Positions 51,169 to 60,742 of a stretch of 64,000 bases of DNA are shown piece after piece. Within the stretch, counting starts at the first letter, position 1, and each line of letters opens with the position of its first letter. The stretch spans positions 1,922,001 to 1,986,000 of the forward strand of contig NC_012704.1 of the NCBI RefSeq assembly GCF_000023145.1. Reading direction: 5' to 3'. Position numbers and translations under genes: made by a program. The notes beneath the pieces were generated by a model. It did no database searches and was not told the DNA's origin. It worked only from the letters and a program-made list of their open reading frames with translations. This DNA is from Corynebacterium kroppenstedtii DSM 44385 (GTDB taxonomy: Bacteria > Actinomycetota > Actinomycetes > Mycobacteriales > Mycobacteriaceae).

Positions 51169-51987
51169 ATGTCTAAAGCTCATCGCCGAATTTCCACCCG
51201 TATCGGCGTCTCCGCAGCCGCGTCGCTCACCGCCATCGCAGCTCTCGCGGGCGGCGCCACAGTTGCTAACCCTGCTCCCGCTCGTGCGGACGACTTGCCG
51301 GCTATCTCGTCGACGAACCCGCAGGATTTCCTCAACCAGGCGCGGGATCAGTTCAATGAGTTCGCCCGCACCGCGTCGGACCGCGGCAGGACCATCGCCC
51401 TGGATTGGCGCAACAGCGTCTACCAGAACACTGAGCAGCTAGACCCGAACGCTGCTAACTGGATCCGCACCACCGTCGACGGCTGGATCAACGCCATCTG
51501 GCCGAACGCCATTGCTAACCAGGAAGCTCAGCAGGCTGCTGCGCGCGACGCCGCTGCCCGTGCTGCTGAGGAACAGGCACGCCAGGCGGCTGAAGCAGAG
51601 GCCGCTCAGCGCGCTGCTGAACAGAACGCAGTGACTGCACCCTGTGAGGATGGCGCAGAAGCTTGCGTTAACCTGGGCGCTCGTCGTTCCTGGTTGACCG
51701 ATGGTCACAAGAACATCACCTACGGTCCTGTTCCGATCACTTCGGGCGCTCCGGGTCAGGAAACCACTCCTGGCTGGCACAAGGTTCTCCGCAAGGTGAA
51801 GGACGAAGTGAGCCACGAGTTCAACAACGCTCCGATGCCTTACTCGGTGTACTTCACGAACTCCGGCATGGCGTTCCACGAGGGATCGCTGAACCGCGAG
51901 TCTGCAGGCTGCATCCACCTTTCCCACCAGGATGCTGAGCACTACTTCAACACCCTGCAGGTTGGCGACGACGTCTACATCTTCTAA
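51169..51987 (+). CDS. L,D-transpeptidase (YkuD family)
   Basis: 272 residues. A signal peptide (about 1-41, cleavage after ARA) leads to a helical segment with an Ala/Gln/Glu-rich coiled coil (110-155) and the C-terminal catalytic domain. The active-site signature is HEGSLNRESAGCIHL, with the catalytic Cys and preceding His and Ser. It would form 3-3 cross-links in peptidoglycan or anchor proteins. ATG 51169 has TAAGG 5 bp upstream. Terminator at 52102. The coiled coil may position the enzyme in the wall; that is inference. Confidence 0.9.
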   Translation: MSKAHRRISTRIGVSAAASLTAIAALAGGATVANPAPARADDLPAISSTNPQDFLNQARDQFNEFARTASDRGRTIALDWRNSVYQNTEQLDPNAANWIRTTVDGWINAIWPNAIANQEAQQAAARDAAARAAEEQARQAAEAEAAQRAAEQNAVTAPCEDGAEACVNLGARRSWLTDGHKNITYGPVPITSGAPGQETTPGWHKVLRKVKDEVSHEFNNAPMPYSVYFTNSGMAFHEGSLNRESAGCIHLSHQDAEHYFNTLQVGDDVYIF

Positions 51988-52101
51988 ACAGCGTCGTTGT
52001 TAGTGCCTTGGTGTCGGCTTGTGCGTCGACGATGAGCGCAGCCGGCCTGCCGCCTCTGATGTGTTCTATTGGACACCCAGGTGGTTGATGTAGCACCATG
52101 T

Positions 52102-52127
52102 AGTCCCCGTTACGGCGGGGACTTTTT
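52102..52127 (+). terminator. Rho-independent terminator of the L,D-transpeptidase gene
   Basis: Arms AGTCCCCG (52102-52109) and CGGGGACT (52116-52123), six-base loop, TTTTT at 52123-52127. The arms are almost the same as those of the terminator at 1583-1621. Confidence 0.85.
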
Positions 52128-52162
52128 GATAACCCCAGACGACGAGAACTGGACGGTGGAAT

Positions 52163-52381
52163 GTGACGATGCGGTATAACGACAAAGTCTTCGCAGCCGT
52201 GATGTTCTTCGCTGGTGCCCTGTTATTGATCGTTCGCGCACAGGGTTACATTGACGAGTCGTGGACTAACCGACTTTTCGCGGCACTCATCATTGCTGCG
52301 TCTGTTTTCCAATTCATCCGCTGGTCACTTAACCGTCGGGCTGCTCAACCCGACACAGTGGACACGCCGCCACAGGCGTAG
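52163..52381 (+). CDS. Small two-helix membrane protein
   Basis: 72 residues from GTG 52163 (ATG 52169 also possible); GGTGGA lies upstream. Two predicted membrane helices (VFAAVMFFAGALLLIVRAQG and LFAALIIAASVFQFIRW) are joined by a short polar loop, and the C terminus is polar. No known family was recognised. It stands between a terminator and the convergent ackA gene, so it has its own promoter. Confidence 0.6.
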   Translation: MTMRYNDKVFAAVMFFAGALLLIVRAQGYIDESWTNRLFAALIIAASVFQFIRWSLNRRAAQPDTVDTPPQA

Positions 52382-52425
52382 CGCCACCACCACACGCCAA
52401 GTCAGGGCTCACCAGCCCGTCGTCG

Positions 52426-53709
52426 CTAGTGGTGGGCGAAGCCCGCGGCATACCGCGCGATGGCTAATTCCTCATTCGTCGGGATAACAAATACTTTCAC
52501 GCGGGATTCGTCGGAAGAAATGAGCCGCGCTTCACGGGATGGCGAGTTGTTCCGCTCGTCGTCGATGAGGATGCCGAAATTCTCCAGGTCAGCCATGGTG
52601 TCACGGCGAATTCCGGCGTGGTTCTCGCCCACCCCCGCCGTGAAGGTAATGGCATCGAGGCGGCCGAGGATGAGCATGTACGCGCCCACGAAACGCCGAA
52701 TGGAGTGCACATACATGTTGTAGGCGCTCCAGGCGTCCTGGTCCTCGCGGTCAATCTTTTCCTGGAGAGCGCGGAAGTCGTTCACGCCACTCATGCCTTT
52801 GAGGCCGGACCGTCGGTTGAGTAGATCGTCGATCTCGTCGATAGTCATGCCGTTGCGAGCGAGGTGGAAGACAATGCCGGGGTCGATGTCGCCGGAACGG
52901 GTGCCCATCATGATGCCCGCCAATGGGGTCATTCCCATTGAGGTGTCGACGGCGTGGCCGCCACGGATGGCGGCGACGGAGGCACCGTTCCCCAGGTGCA
53001 GCGTAATTTGGTTCACCTGGTGGGGCGATTTGCCCAGGAGATCGGGCACGTGTTGGGACACGTACTCGTGGCTCGTGCCGTGGAACCCGTACCGCCGGAT
53101 GGCGTAGTTCATCGCCGTTTCGGCGTCGATGGGGTACAGAGCGGCCGCGGGCGGGAGCGAGTGGAAGAAGGCGGTATCGAAGATCGAGACATGGGGGATG
53201 TCGGGAAGGATTTTCCGCGCGACCGTGATGCCGTCCAGGTTGGCTGGGTTGTGCAGCGGAGCCAGCGGAATAAGGTCCCTAATCAGGCCGACGACCTCGT
53301 CGTCGATAAGGACGGGGCTGTTAAACAGGCGTCCACCGTGGACCACGCGGTGCCCGCACGCCACCAGGTTCAGTGTGGAGAGCCCGACGCCGAGTGAGTC
53401 CAGGAAGTTCAGCGCTTCGTCGAGGCCCTCGGTGTGGTTGAGAATGGGCAGCTCGCGGGTGTGCTTCTCCCCCGCGTATTTGATGGTGATGTGCCCGGTT
53501 TCCTCACCGATCTGCTCCACGAGCCCAGAGACGAAGGGGTCATCGGTGGCGTGATTAGCCGGGTTGACCAGCTGGAATTTGATTGACGACGAGCCCGAGT
53601 TGAGCACGAGGACGAGTTCGTCGTTCTCGTGTCCAGATGTTTCGGGAGCGTTGGGTGCGGTGGCCGGGGCGCTGTCTGCCGGGGTCGGTGTGTCGCTTGT
53701 CTTCATCAT
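52426..53709 (-). CDS. ackA: Acetate kinase
   Basis: Interconverts acetyl phosphate and ADP with acetate and ATP. 427 residues. About 30 polar residues precede the conserved start [15 protein letters not shown]; later motifs are [38 protein letters not shown], and [12 protein letters not shown] near the end. The N-terminal tail is longer than in most homologues, so a start further in is possible. AGAGAGAAG precedes ATG 53709, which lies 21 bp behind pta. The pair forms the acetate activation and overflow route. Confidence 0.96.
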   Translation of the reverse strand: MMKTSDTPTPADSAPATAPNAPETSGHENDELVLVLNSGSSSIKFQLVNPANHATDDPFVSGLVEQIGEETGHITIKYAGEKHTRELPILNHTEGLDEALNFLDSLGVGLSTLNLVACGHRVVHGGRLFNSPVLIDDEVVGLIRDLIPLAPLHNPANLDGITVARKILPDIPHVSIFDTAFFHSLPPAAALYPIDAETAMNYAIRRYGFHGTSHEYVSQHVPDLLGKSPHQVNQITLHLGNGASVAAIRGGHAVDTSMGMTPLAGIMMGTRSGDIDPGIVFHLARNGMTIDEIDDLLNRRSGLKGMSGVNDFRALQEKIDREDQDAWSAYNMYVHSIRRFVGAYMLILGRLDAITFTAGVGENHAGIRRDTMADLENFGILIDDERNNSPSREARLISSDESRVKVFVIPTNEELAIARYAAGFAHH

Positions 53710-53730
53710 GTCGCTTCTCTCTGTGGCGGG

Positions 53731-55287
53731 TCAGGACTGTGCGGAATCGCGGGTGCTGGTCTGTGCGGCCACTTGCACTGCTGTGACGGCCACAGTGTTG
53801 ATGATGTCCGGCACGGTGGCCCCGCGGGAGAGATCGTTGACCGGCTTGTTCAGGCCCTGGAGCACCGGGCCCACAGCCAGCGCGTTCGCGGTGCGCTGGA
53901 CCGCCTTGTACGCGATGTTCCCCGCGTCGAGAGTGGGGAAGACGAAGACCGTAGCCTGCCCAGCGACGTCGGACTCGGGCATTTTCTTCTTGCCGACGGA
54001 GGGCTCGACGGCTGCGTCGAACTGGATTGGCCCGTCGATAGCGATGGGGCTACCGTTCCGCGACGTGTCGGCGGCTTTAGCCTGCGCCAGCTCGACCGCG
54101 CGAGTGACTTTATCGACGTCATCGCCCGCTCCGGAGGATCCCGTCGAGTAGGACAAGAGGGCAACGCGGGGGTCGATCCCGAAGCTGGCGGCAGTGTCGG
54201 CGGAAGTGACGGCGATTTCTGCCAACTGCTCGGAGGTGGGGTTGGGGTTCACAGAGCAATCCCCGAAGGCCCAGAGTTTCCCGCGCATGACCATGAGGAA
54301 GATGGAAGAAACGACGGACGAGCCCGGCGCGGTTTTGATGATCTGTAGCGCTGGCCTGATGGTGTGCGCGGTGGTGTGCGCGGCGCCGGACACCATGCCG
54401 TCGGCTTGGCCGTCGTAGATCATCATGGTGGCGTAGTAGGAGATGTCTTTCATGGTCTCCCGGGCGTCGTCGAGGGTGATGCCTTTCTTTTTCCGCAGCT
54501 CAGCGAAGGTAGCGGCGAATTTTTCGGCCTGCTCGACGGATTCGTCGTCGGTGCCTTGGGGGTCGGCGATGGTGGCGTCGCTGAGGTTGAGGCCGAGTTC
54601 TGTGGCCCGCGCAGCGATGTCGTTGGGGTTGCCGAGGATGGTGAGGTCGCAGACGTGGTGCTCGAGGAGCCAGTCGGCCGCGCGGAGGATGCGGTCGTCG
54701 TCGCCTTCGGGGAGAACGATGCGCGCTCCGGAGGCGCGGGCTTGGTCGATGAGGTTGTGCTGGAACACTTCTGGGCCGATGACCGGTTCGAGGTGGCCGC
54801 TCTCCCCTATTGCCGACGACACCGCGGAGTCGAGCGCGGCTTCGTCGGATGCTGCGATGACGGGGATGCTGGACGGGACGCCGTCGATGGGGTTCCCGTC
54901 GCGGGTAACGATGGCCGCGACCGTGGCCCCTTCGCCCTCGACTGTGGAGATGCTAAGTGAGACGCGAAGTGCGTCGGGGGTGACGTCGGCAAGGAAAAGG
55001 AGGACGACCGGGACGCCGATGCTGGCCGCGATGCGCGAATCGACGGTGATGTCTCCGGTGGCAACGAGCGCGCCCTGCAATTCGTCGGATGGGGAGGCCT
55101 TCTGTTCGGATGCCTTCCCTTGGGAGACCTTCTCCACTGCCTCTGCAACGAGCGCTGAGGGGTCAGCGGGTGATCCCGGCTCTCCGGAGATAATTCGGGT
55201 GACATTTCCCTGAAGGGGTGCTGGTAGGGCGTCGCCTGCCGACGTTCCAAAAGCTCCTCCGACGTCGATATATAGGGCACACGGCAT
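53731..55287 (-). CDS. pta: Phosphate acetyltransferase
   Basis: Interconverts acetyl-CoA and acetyl phosphate. 518 residues from ATG 55287, preceded by GTGGAGG; the frame is open to 55305. The C-terminal 330 residues are the catalytic PTA domain (ARIVLPEGDDDRILRAADWL, DGMVSGAAHTTAHTIRPALQ, VALLSYSTGSSG, GPIQFDAAVEP). The N-terminal 180 residues are a shortened remnant of the P-loop/DRTGG region of long Pta proteins without a clear P-loop. In C. glutamicum pta-ackA is controlled by RamA and RamB; two TTTGC-containing motifs upstream are weak candidates. Confidence 0.95.
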   Translation of the reverse strand: MPCALYIDVGGAFGTSAGDALPAPLQGNVTRIISGEPGSPADPSALVAEAVEKVSQGKASEQKASPSDELQGALVATGDITVDSRIAASIGVPVVLLFLADVTPDALRVSLSISTVEGEGATVAAIVTRDGNPIDGVPSSIPVIAASDEAALDSAVSSAIGESGHLEPVIGPEVFQHNLIDQARASGARIVLPEGDDDRILRAADWLLEHHVCDLTILGNPNDIAARATELGLNLSDATIADPQGTDDESVEQAEKFAATFAELRKKKGITLDDARETMKDISYYATMMIYDGQADGMVSGAAHTTAHTIRPALQIIKTAPGSSVVSSIFLMVMRGKLWAFGDCSVNPNPTSEQLAEIAVTSADTAASFGIDPRVALLSYSTGSSGAGDDVDKVTRAVELAQAKAADTSRNGSPIAIDGPIQFDAAVEPSVGKKKMPESDVAGQATVFVFPTLDAGNIAYKAVQRTANALAVGPVLQGLNKPVNDLSRGATVPDIINTVAVTAVQVAAQTSTRDSAQS

Positions 55288-55750
55288 GTGATTAAACCTC
55301 CACAATTACTCAGCGTTACGTGATGATGACGCAGTCTGGTTACTCGGCTTACTCGCTGTTCCGGCGCACGTGTGCTGAACCACCGATGATTCACCTTTGT
55401 GGGGTTTGGCACATATGCGGATATGCCCTTCATTATTCCGTTTGTGTGTGTCTTTCGCGACTATTTGCCACTTTCGCGGGGATTGACGCGGCATGAATTT
55501 GCAGTAACGTACCAACGGGCAGCAGGTGGGGCACCCGACCCCACAACAAAAGTAGACAGAGTGGTATAGTTTCGGATTCGTGGAGTTCAGTCGTCGGTAA
55601 TCGCGTTCGTCGATCGCGCCGGCTCACGATTCCACGAATTACATAAACGCAACGTCGATGCTCCCCGGCTCGTCGTCGGAAAGAATCCGGATACAAGCGC
55701 ATCGCATTACAAATCTCAATTACATCGCAATAAAAGGAGAACCTCAGTCC
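55288..55750. other. 463-bp divergent intergenic region between pta and fprA
   Basis: No gene, tRNA or known riboswitch was seen. It must carry the promoters of pta (leftward) and fprA (rightward). TATTTGCCA (55462-55470) and AATTTGCA (55496-55503), 34 bp apart, resemble RamB half-sites only loosely. Confidence 0.4.
55562..55570 (+). promoter_or_regulatory. Extended -10 promoter candidate for fprA
   Basis: TG-G-TATAGT at 55562-55570 is an extended -10; no good -35 is seen. Transcription from about 55577 would give a leader of about 175 nt before fprA. Confidence 0.4.
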
Positions 55751-57118
55751 ATGGATCGACCTCTACGTGTGGCCGTCATTGGCTCCGGACCAGCTGGTAT
55801 TTACGCTTCAGATGCCCTCATGAAGAAATACGACGGCGACGTCGCCATTGATCTTTTTGAAAAAATGCCAGCCCCCTTTGGCCTTATCCGTTATGGCGTT
55901 GCGCCCGACCACCCGCGCATCAAGGGAATTATTAAGTCTCTCCACAAGGTGATGAACAAACCTGAGCTCCGGTTGATCGGGAATGTGGAATACGGCAAGG
56001 ACATCACCCTTTCCGAACTCCAGTCTCTTTACGACGCCGTCATCTTCGCGACGGGGGCCACCGGGGATCGTGCCCTCAACGTCCCTGGTGAGGGTGCCGA
56101 CGGTTCCTGGGGCGCGGGAGAATTCGTCGGTTTTTATGACGGCAACCCCCTTTTCCAGCGCGATTGGGATTTACACGCGGAGAAAGTCGGAGTTGTGGGT
56201 GTCGGTAACGTCGCGGTCGATATTGCCCGTGTGCTAGCCAAAACTGCCGACGAACTGCACGTCACTGAAATTCCGGACAATGTGTACGAGGCGCTGAAGA
56301 AGAATAAGGCGACGGAAGTCCACATGTTTGGGCGTCGTGGACCTGCGCAGGCGAAGTTCACGCCGATGGAGCTCAAAGAACTGGACAAGTCCCCCACTAT
56401 CCAGGTGATCGTGGACCCCGAGGACATTCAATACGACGAGGCCTCTGAGGCGACTCGTCGGAGTTCCAAGATCCAGGACATGGTCTGCAGCATTCTGGAG
56501 CAGTACGCGATCCGTGAGGCCGAGGACCGCCCCCACAAGCTGTATATCCACTTCTTCGAATCGCCGGTTGAGATTTTGACCGACGACGGCAAGGTCACCG
56601 GGTTGCGCACCGAGCGCACCGAGCTTGACGGCAACGGTGGGATCCGCGGCACCGGGAAATACAAGGATTGGGAGCTGGGGGCCGTTTATCACGCCGTCGG
56701 GTACCGGTCTGACCCCGCCGAGGAGATCCCCTTCGACGACAAACACCACGTGATTCCCAACATCGCTGGTCGCATTGTGCGCGAGCCCGGGTCGGAGGAA
56801 ACTCTCGATAGTTTGTACACCACGGGATGGGTTAAGCGCGGGCCGGTCGGCTTGATCGGAAACACGAAGGGCGACGCGAACGAAACCGTCGACTGCCTGC
56901 TGGAAGACCTTGATAATGGCGTGCTAACCGAACCAGAGACGACGGATCCCGACGCCGTGTTGGGGCTGCTCCGCGATAAAGGTGTCGAGGTGACCTCCTG
57001 GGAGGGCTACCACGCTCTCGAAGCGTACGAGCATGAGCTCGGCGAGAAGGAAGACCGCGAGCGGAAGAAGGTTGTTGAGTGGGACGACATGGTGGTTCAC
57101 TCGCGCGTGAGTGAGTGA
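55751..57118 (+). CDS. fprA: Ferredoxin/ferredoxin-NADP reductase, FprA type
   Basis: Flavoenzyme passing electrons from NADPH to ferredoxin. 455 residues. FAD site VAVIGSGPAGIYASDAL at the start; FGLIRYGVAPDHPRIKG is typical of the adrenodoxin-reductase-like family. The NADPH site is GVVGVGNVAVDIARVL, followed by FGRRGPAQAKFTPMEL. GWVKRGPVGLIGNTKGDA closes the FAD pocket. AAAGGAG precedes ATG 55751. It converges with the sulfate-assimilation genes and could feed electrons to CysI; in C. glutamicum a similar gene (fpr2) heads that operon on the same strand, so the arrangement here differs. Confidence 0.94.
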   Translation: MDRPLRVAVIGSGPAGIYASDALMKKYDGDVAIDLFEKMPAPFGLIRYGVAPDHPRIKGIIKSLHKVMNKPELRLIGNVEYGKDITLSELQSLYDAVIFATGATGDRALNVPGEGADGSWGAGEFVGFYDGNPLFQRDWDLHAEKVGVVGVGNVAVDIARVLAKTADELHVTEIPDNVYEALKKNKATEVHMFGRRGPAQAKFTPMELKELDKSPTIQVIVDPEDIQYDEASEATRRSSKIQDMVCSILEQYAIREAEDRPHKLYIHFFESPVEILTDDGKVTGLRTERTELDGNGGIRGTGKYKDWELGAVYHAVGYRSDPAEEIPFDDKHHVIPNIAGRIVREPGSEETLDSLYTTGWVKRGPVGLIGNTKGDANETVDCLLEDLDNGVLTEPETTDPDAVLGLLRDKGVEVTSWEGYHALEAYEHELGEKEDRERKKVVEWDDMVVHSRVSE

Positions 57119-57124
57119 TGGTGA

Positions 57125-57160
57125 GCCCCCGGGCTTCGTAGATGACGAAACTCCGGGGGC
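57125..57160. terminator. Hairpin between convergent fprA and chelatase genes
   Basis: Arms GCCCCCGG (57125-57132) and CCGGGGGC (57153-57160) with a nested TTCGT/ACGAA stem. There is no T-run; it may act in both directions. Confidence 0.5.
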
Positions 57161-57182
57161 AAGTTGCTCTTCGGGGGATCTA

Positions 57183-58235
57183 TTACGCTGAGCACGCCCG
57201 ATCTGCGATCATGGGCGCTAAATCGACTCCAAGTGGGGATCCGCACCGGAACCTGACATCGGGAACGTCGAGTGTCTCATATGAATAGCCAAGCGTCTGA
57301 GGAATATCACCTCGTCTGGAGGTGAGACGCTCGCGCAAGGGTTGTGTTTCGACCGACGGGGGTTGACTCTGTCTGTGGGTTAATTCCTTGGTTGCCATAG
57401 CCCACAACTTTCCAGGCGCCACGAACAAGGGCTGGACAACGACCAGAGGGTCGGGGGGCGGCTCGCCCGATTCCGTGGCGACCCGATCTTTCTTTCGTTT
57501 ACCCTGGTCTAGGCCACCGTGGTTGGCGTTCCCGTGGTGGGCAACGATGTGGTCAATGGCGGCGACACCTTTCGGATGCTCACCCGTTGCGGCAACGGAC
57601 GTTGCACCGATACTCGCAGCTAGACGACTGACAGCATCGTTGGCCGCAGGATCAGAACTGCCCACAGAGTAAAGAACGCGGATCACCGGGGCGGGTTTTT
57701 CCCCTGAACCAAGCGTGGTCTCGGGCGCCCGCGCTGAGGAGTCACCGAGCACCGCAGAAGCCTCACCATCAGCCCCTTTATGAGCCTTGAGGCCACTCCC
57801 CGAGGTCGACTCCTCAGGAACCAATCGACTGAAACGCTGCTCCAACACTGCAGCGAGATCGTCGTCCGTCCCCAAACCACGCGCAATCGACATCGCCAGT
57901 CCGGAGGCGTCCTGCGCTTCCTTCACCTGCGCGGGAACGTCGACACGCGAGTGGAAAGCGTCGGTAAACAAAAGTGGCACGACAACAGCGTGATCGTATC
58001 CGAGCTCGGCCAATCGGGCGCTCACCTGCACGAGGTCGGGCTCGGCGTGGTCCAAAAACGCCATGTGAACCCCGAAGCGGCCGGCGATGCGGGATTCGCG
58101 GGCCACGGCGTCGGTAATGTCGCGAAGCGCGTGCGTCACGTGGTTATGGCGACTGCCGTGGGCGAGCAAAATCAATGCGGAACGCGTCGAACCCGGGCGC
58201 GCCGATCCCGAGCGCTTCGATACAGAGTGGTTCAC
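57183..58235 (-). CDS. CbiX-type sirohydrochlorin chelatase
   Basis: 350 residues from GTG 58235. Two half-domains: the N-terminal one has the metal-binding LLAHGSRHN and HAVVVPLLFTDAFHSRVD. The C-terminal one (LYSVGSSDPAAND, VVVQPLFVAPGKLW) lacks the matching histidine. A Ser/Gly/Ala-rich linker of about 50 residues lies between them. It would insert iron into sirohydrochlorin to make the siroheme of CysI; this matches the gene called cysY behind cysN in C. glutamicum. It is 79 bp after cysN. No sulfate permease gene (cysZ) follows; the next gene is the convergent fprA. Confidence 0.82.
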   Translation of the reverse strand: MNHSVSKRSGSARPGSTRSALILLAHGSRHNHVTHALRDITDAVARESRIAGRFGVHMAFLDHAEPDLVQVSARLAELGYDHAVVVPLLFTDAFHSRVDVPAQVKEAQDASGLAMSIARGLGTDDDLAAVLEQRFSRLVPEESTSGSGLKAHKGADGEASAVLGDSSARAPETTLGSGEKPAPVIRVLYSVGSSDPAANDAVSRLAASIGATSVAATGEHPKGVAAIDHIVAHHGNANHGGLDQGKRKKDRVATESGEPPPDPLVVVQPLFVAPGKLWAMATKELTHRQSQPPSVETQPLRERLTSRRGDIPQTLGYSYETLDVPDVRFRCGSPLGVDLAPMIADRACSA

Positions 58236-58314
58236 TGTGCCCCCCTTCCTAACGATCGTGGCTGATCAGCGTCTCTACCAGCACGTTCATAACTCTCACG
58301 ACTTTTCACGTCTC

Positions 58315-59748
58315 TCAGGCCGTCGCGCTATCCGCTTGCTGACCTTCCCGCGGAAGGACCAAGCCGGCGGCCACGGTATCGCCCGTCTGATCGTCGATAA
58401 GCAGGAAAGACCCGATCTTGCCGCCAGGTTGGTAGGGCTCGAATGGGATGGCGTCCCGCGTTTTGATCGTGACGCGCGCGAGTTCGTTGGATTCCAGCGT
58501 CGTCACGGGTTCGTCGTTGAATTCGCTGGGGCGCGTGGGGAGCAATTTGCCGGAATCGACGTCGATAATGCCTTGAATATCTAACAATTGGGCTTTGGTG
58601 GTGTGCGCGCCGTAGCGGAGTAATAACCGACGACGGACGACGAGCGGACGCTGGCTGGTGTGGACGATGGTGGCCTCGACGGTGTTTGTAGTGGCGGGAT
58701 GGGGAGTTCCGGCGATCAGCGCGCCGCGCGACAAGTCGATGTCCGTGTCCAGTTCGACGCTCACGGAGCTGCCGGCAACCGCGCGCGCCGGCACCTCGAC
58801 CGGATCACCAGCAATACTGAGCGTTGTTATTCGGGCGGTGCGGCCACCGGTGACCGTCACTTCGTCACCGACGCCGACGGAACCTGCCGCGATCCGGCCG
58901 GCGAAGCCTCGGTATTCGGAGTCGTGGTCGCGAATAACGTAGTCCACCGGCAGGCGGAGAGCCTGGTCAGCGGCGTTATCGACTGTAGCGGCGTCGTCGA
59001 CTGTAACGGCGTCGTCAATGTTTTCTAATATTTCGACGATGCTGGGGCCGGTGTACCACGGCGTTCGGGCGGACGTTTCGACCACATTGTCACCCTTGAG
59101 CGAGGAGATCGGGACGACGCGGACGTCGTTGAGGTGCGCGCGGTCGGCCAGTGCTGCGACCTGGTCCTCGATGGTGCGGAGGGTAGCTTCGTCGTAGTCG
59201 ACCAGGTCGATTTTGTTGACGGCGACGACGACATGCGGGACGCCGAGCAGCCCCGCGACCGTCGCGTGACGATTAGTTTGGCGGACTACGCCGTTGCGTA
59301 CGTCGATAAGCAAAATGACGACGTCCGCGGTGGACATCCCGGTGACGGTGTTGCGCGTGTACTGCTCGTGGCCGGGGCAGTCCGCCAGGATGAATTTGCG
59401 CTGGTCAGTGGCGAAATAACGGTAGGCCACGTCGATGGTGATGCCCTGCTCGCGCTCAGCGCGGAGGCCGTCGACCAGGAGCGAGAGGTCCGCCTCGGCC
59501 AAGCCCCGAGCTTCCGACGAGCGCTGAACCGCTTCATATTGATCGCTAAGGATCGATTTCGTGTCGTGAAGCAGGCGGCCGACGAATGTGGATTTGCCAT
59601 CGTCGACGGAACCCGCGGTGCAGAGCCGGACGGTAGGCAGCTGGTTATTGGCTGGGGTGGGGGTGGAGCGGGTGTCGGCGGACGTGGTGGTCGTCGCGCG
59701 GGTGTCGTCGGCAACGGTGTCGAGCGTCGCGGTTGTACTGTGAGACAT
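58315..59748 (-). CDS. cysN: Sulfate adenylyltransferase subunit 1 (GTPase)
   Basis: GTPase that drives formation of adenosine phosphosulfate by CysD. 477 residues. After a Thr-rich 35-residue start come G1 GSVDDGKST, the RAEREQGITIDVAYRYF switch region, G3 DCPGHEQ and G4 NKID. Two EF-Tu-like beta-barrels follow. No APS kinase domain is fused at the C terminus, which fits a pathway that reduces APS directly. The start overlaps the cysD stop by one base. Confidence 0.95.
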   Translation of the reverse strand: MSHSTTATLDTVADDTRATTTTSADTRSTPTPANNQLPTVRLCTAGSVDDGKSTFVGRLLHDTKSILSDQYEAVQRSSEARGLAEADLSLLVDGLRAEREQGITIDVAYRYFATDQRKFILADCPGHEQYTRNTVTGMSTADVVILLIDVRNGVVRQTNRHATVAGLLGVPHVVVAVNKIDLVDYDEATLRTIEDQVAALADRAHLNDVRVVPISSLKGDNVVETSARTPWYTGPSIVEILENIDDAVTVDDAATVDNAADQALRLPVDYVIRDHDSEYRGFAGRIAAGSVGVGDEVTVTGGRTARITTLSIAGDPVEVPARAVAGSSVSVELDTDIDLSRGALIAGTPHPATTNTVEATIVHTSQRPLVVRRRLLLRYGAHTTKAQLLDIQGIIDVDSGKLLPTRPSEFNDEPVTTLESNELARVTIKTRDAIPFEPYQPGGKIGSFLLIDDQTGDTVAAGLVLPREGQQADSATA

Positions 59749-60674
59749 CAGAAGTACCCATCTTTCTTCCTATCCTCCATGGAGGATTCGGACAATTTGT
59801 CATCTGCGCGGGTGGCGCCGCGTTCGGTCGTGGTTGAGCGGCGGATTTCGTCGATAATGTCGGCGTTGGTGCGGGCTTCCGACTCGACCGCTCCCGTACA
59901 CGACATGTCACCGACGGTGCGGTAGCGGACGGTCTTCGTGACGATTTCTTCGCCGTCGCGCGGGCCACCCCACTCGCCCGGTGAGAGCCACATCCCGTTG
60001 CGGTTGAACACTTTGCGCTGGTGGGCGTAGTAAATGGGGGCGAGTTCGAGGTGGCGCGCGTCGATGTAGTCCCAGACGTCGGCCTCCGTCCAGTTGGAGA
60101 TGGGGAAAACGCGGACATTCTCACCGGGCTGCACTTTTGCGTTGTAGATGCCCCACAGTTCGGGGCGCTGCCGGCGCGGGTCCCACCCGCCGAACGAATC
60201 ACGGACGGAAAACACGCGTTCTTTCGCGCGGGCTTTTTCCTCGTCGCGACGTGCTCCACCAAGGACGACGTCGTAACCCTGGTTTTCAATCGTCTCGACG
60301 AGGGGGACGGTCTGCAACGGGTTGCGTGTGCCGTCGGGACGCTCGTGGAGTTCACCGCGGTCGATCCAATCTTGAACCTTAGCGACGCGAAGAGTGACGC
60401 CGGGGCGGGCGGCGATCGCGTCACGGAACGCGAGGACCTCGGGAAAGTTGTGGCCGGTGTCGACGTGGAGAAGTTCGAAGGGGATCGACGCGGGAGCGAA
60501 TGCGCGACGGGCGAGTTCGAGGACGACGACGGAGTCTTTGCCGCCGGAGAACAAAATGGCGCCGCGATCTGCCTGACCGGCGGCTTGCCGAATGATGTCG
60601 ATGCCTTCCGCTTCGAGTAGCGCTAAATGTGGAGGTAAGGAGGACGCGACGCGCGTCGGGGCGGCTGTTGTCAT
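59748..60674 (-). CDS. cysD: Sulfate adenylyltransferase subunit 2
   Basis: Adenylylates sulfate with ATP, coupled to GTP hydrolysis by CysN. 308 residues. PP-loop GAILFSGGKDSVVVLEL near residue 40, HVDTGHNFPEVLAFRD, then GGARRDEEKARAKERVFSVRD and the ISNWTEADVWDYI region; all are normal. ATG 60674; 68 bp behind cysH and overlapping cysN by one base. Confidence 0.96.
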   Translation of the reverse strand: MTTAAPTRVASSLPPHLALLEAEGIDIIRQAAGQADRGAILFSGGKDSVVVLELARRAFAPASIPFELLHVDTGHNFPEVLAFRDAIAARPGVTLRVAKVQDWIDRGELHERPDGTRNPLQTVPLVETIENQGYDVVLGGARRDEEKARAKERVFSVRDSFGGWDPRRQRPELWGIYNAKVQPGENVRVFPISNWTEADVWDYIDARHLELAPIYYAHQRKVFNRNGMWLSPGEWGGPRDGEEIVTKTVRYRTVGDMSCTGAVESEARTNADIIDEIRRSTTTERGATRADDKLSESSMEDRKKDGYF

Positions 60675-60742
60675 GGGGTTTTCCTAACTGTGGGGTTGGG
60701 GTGATGACGAGCGTGGGTTTTGGGGGCGGACGCCAGCGCGGG

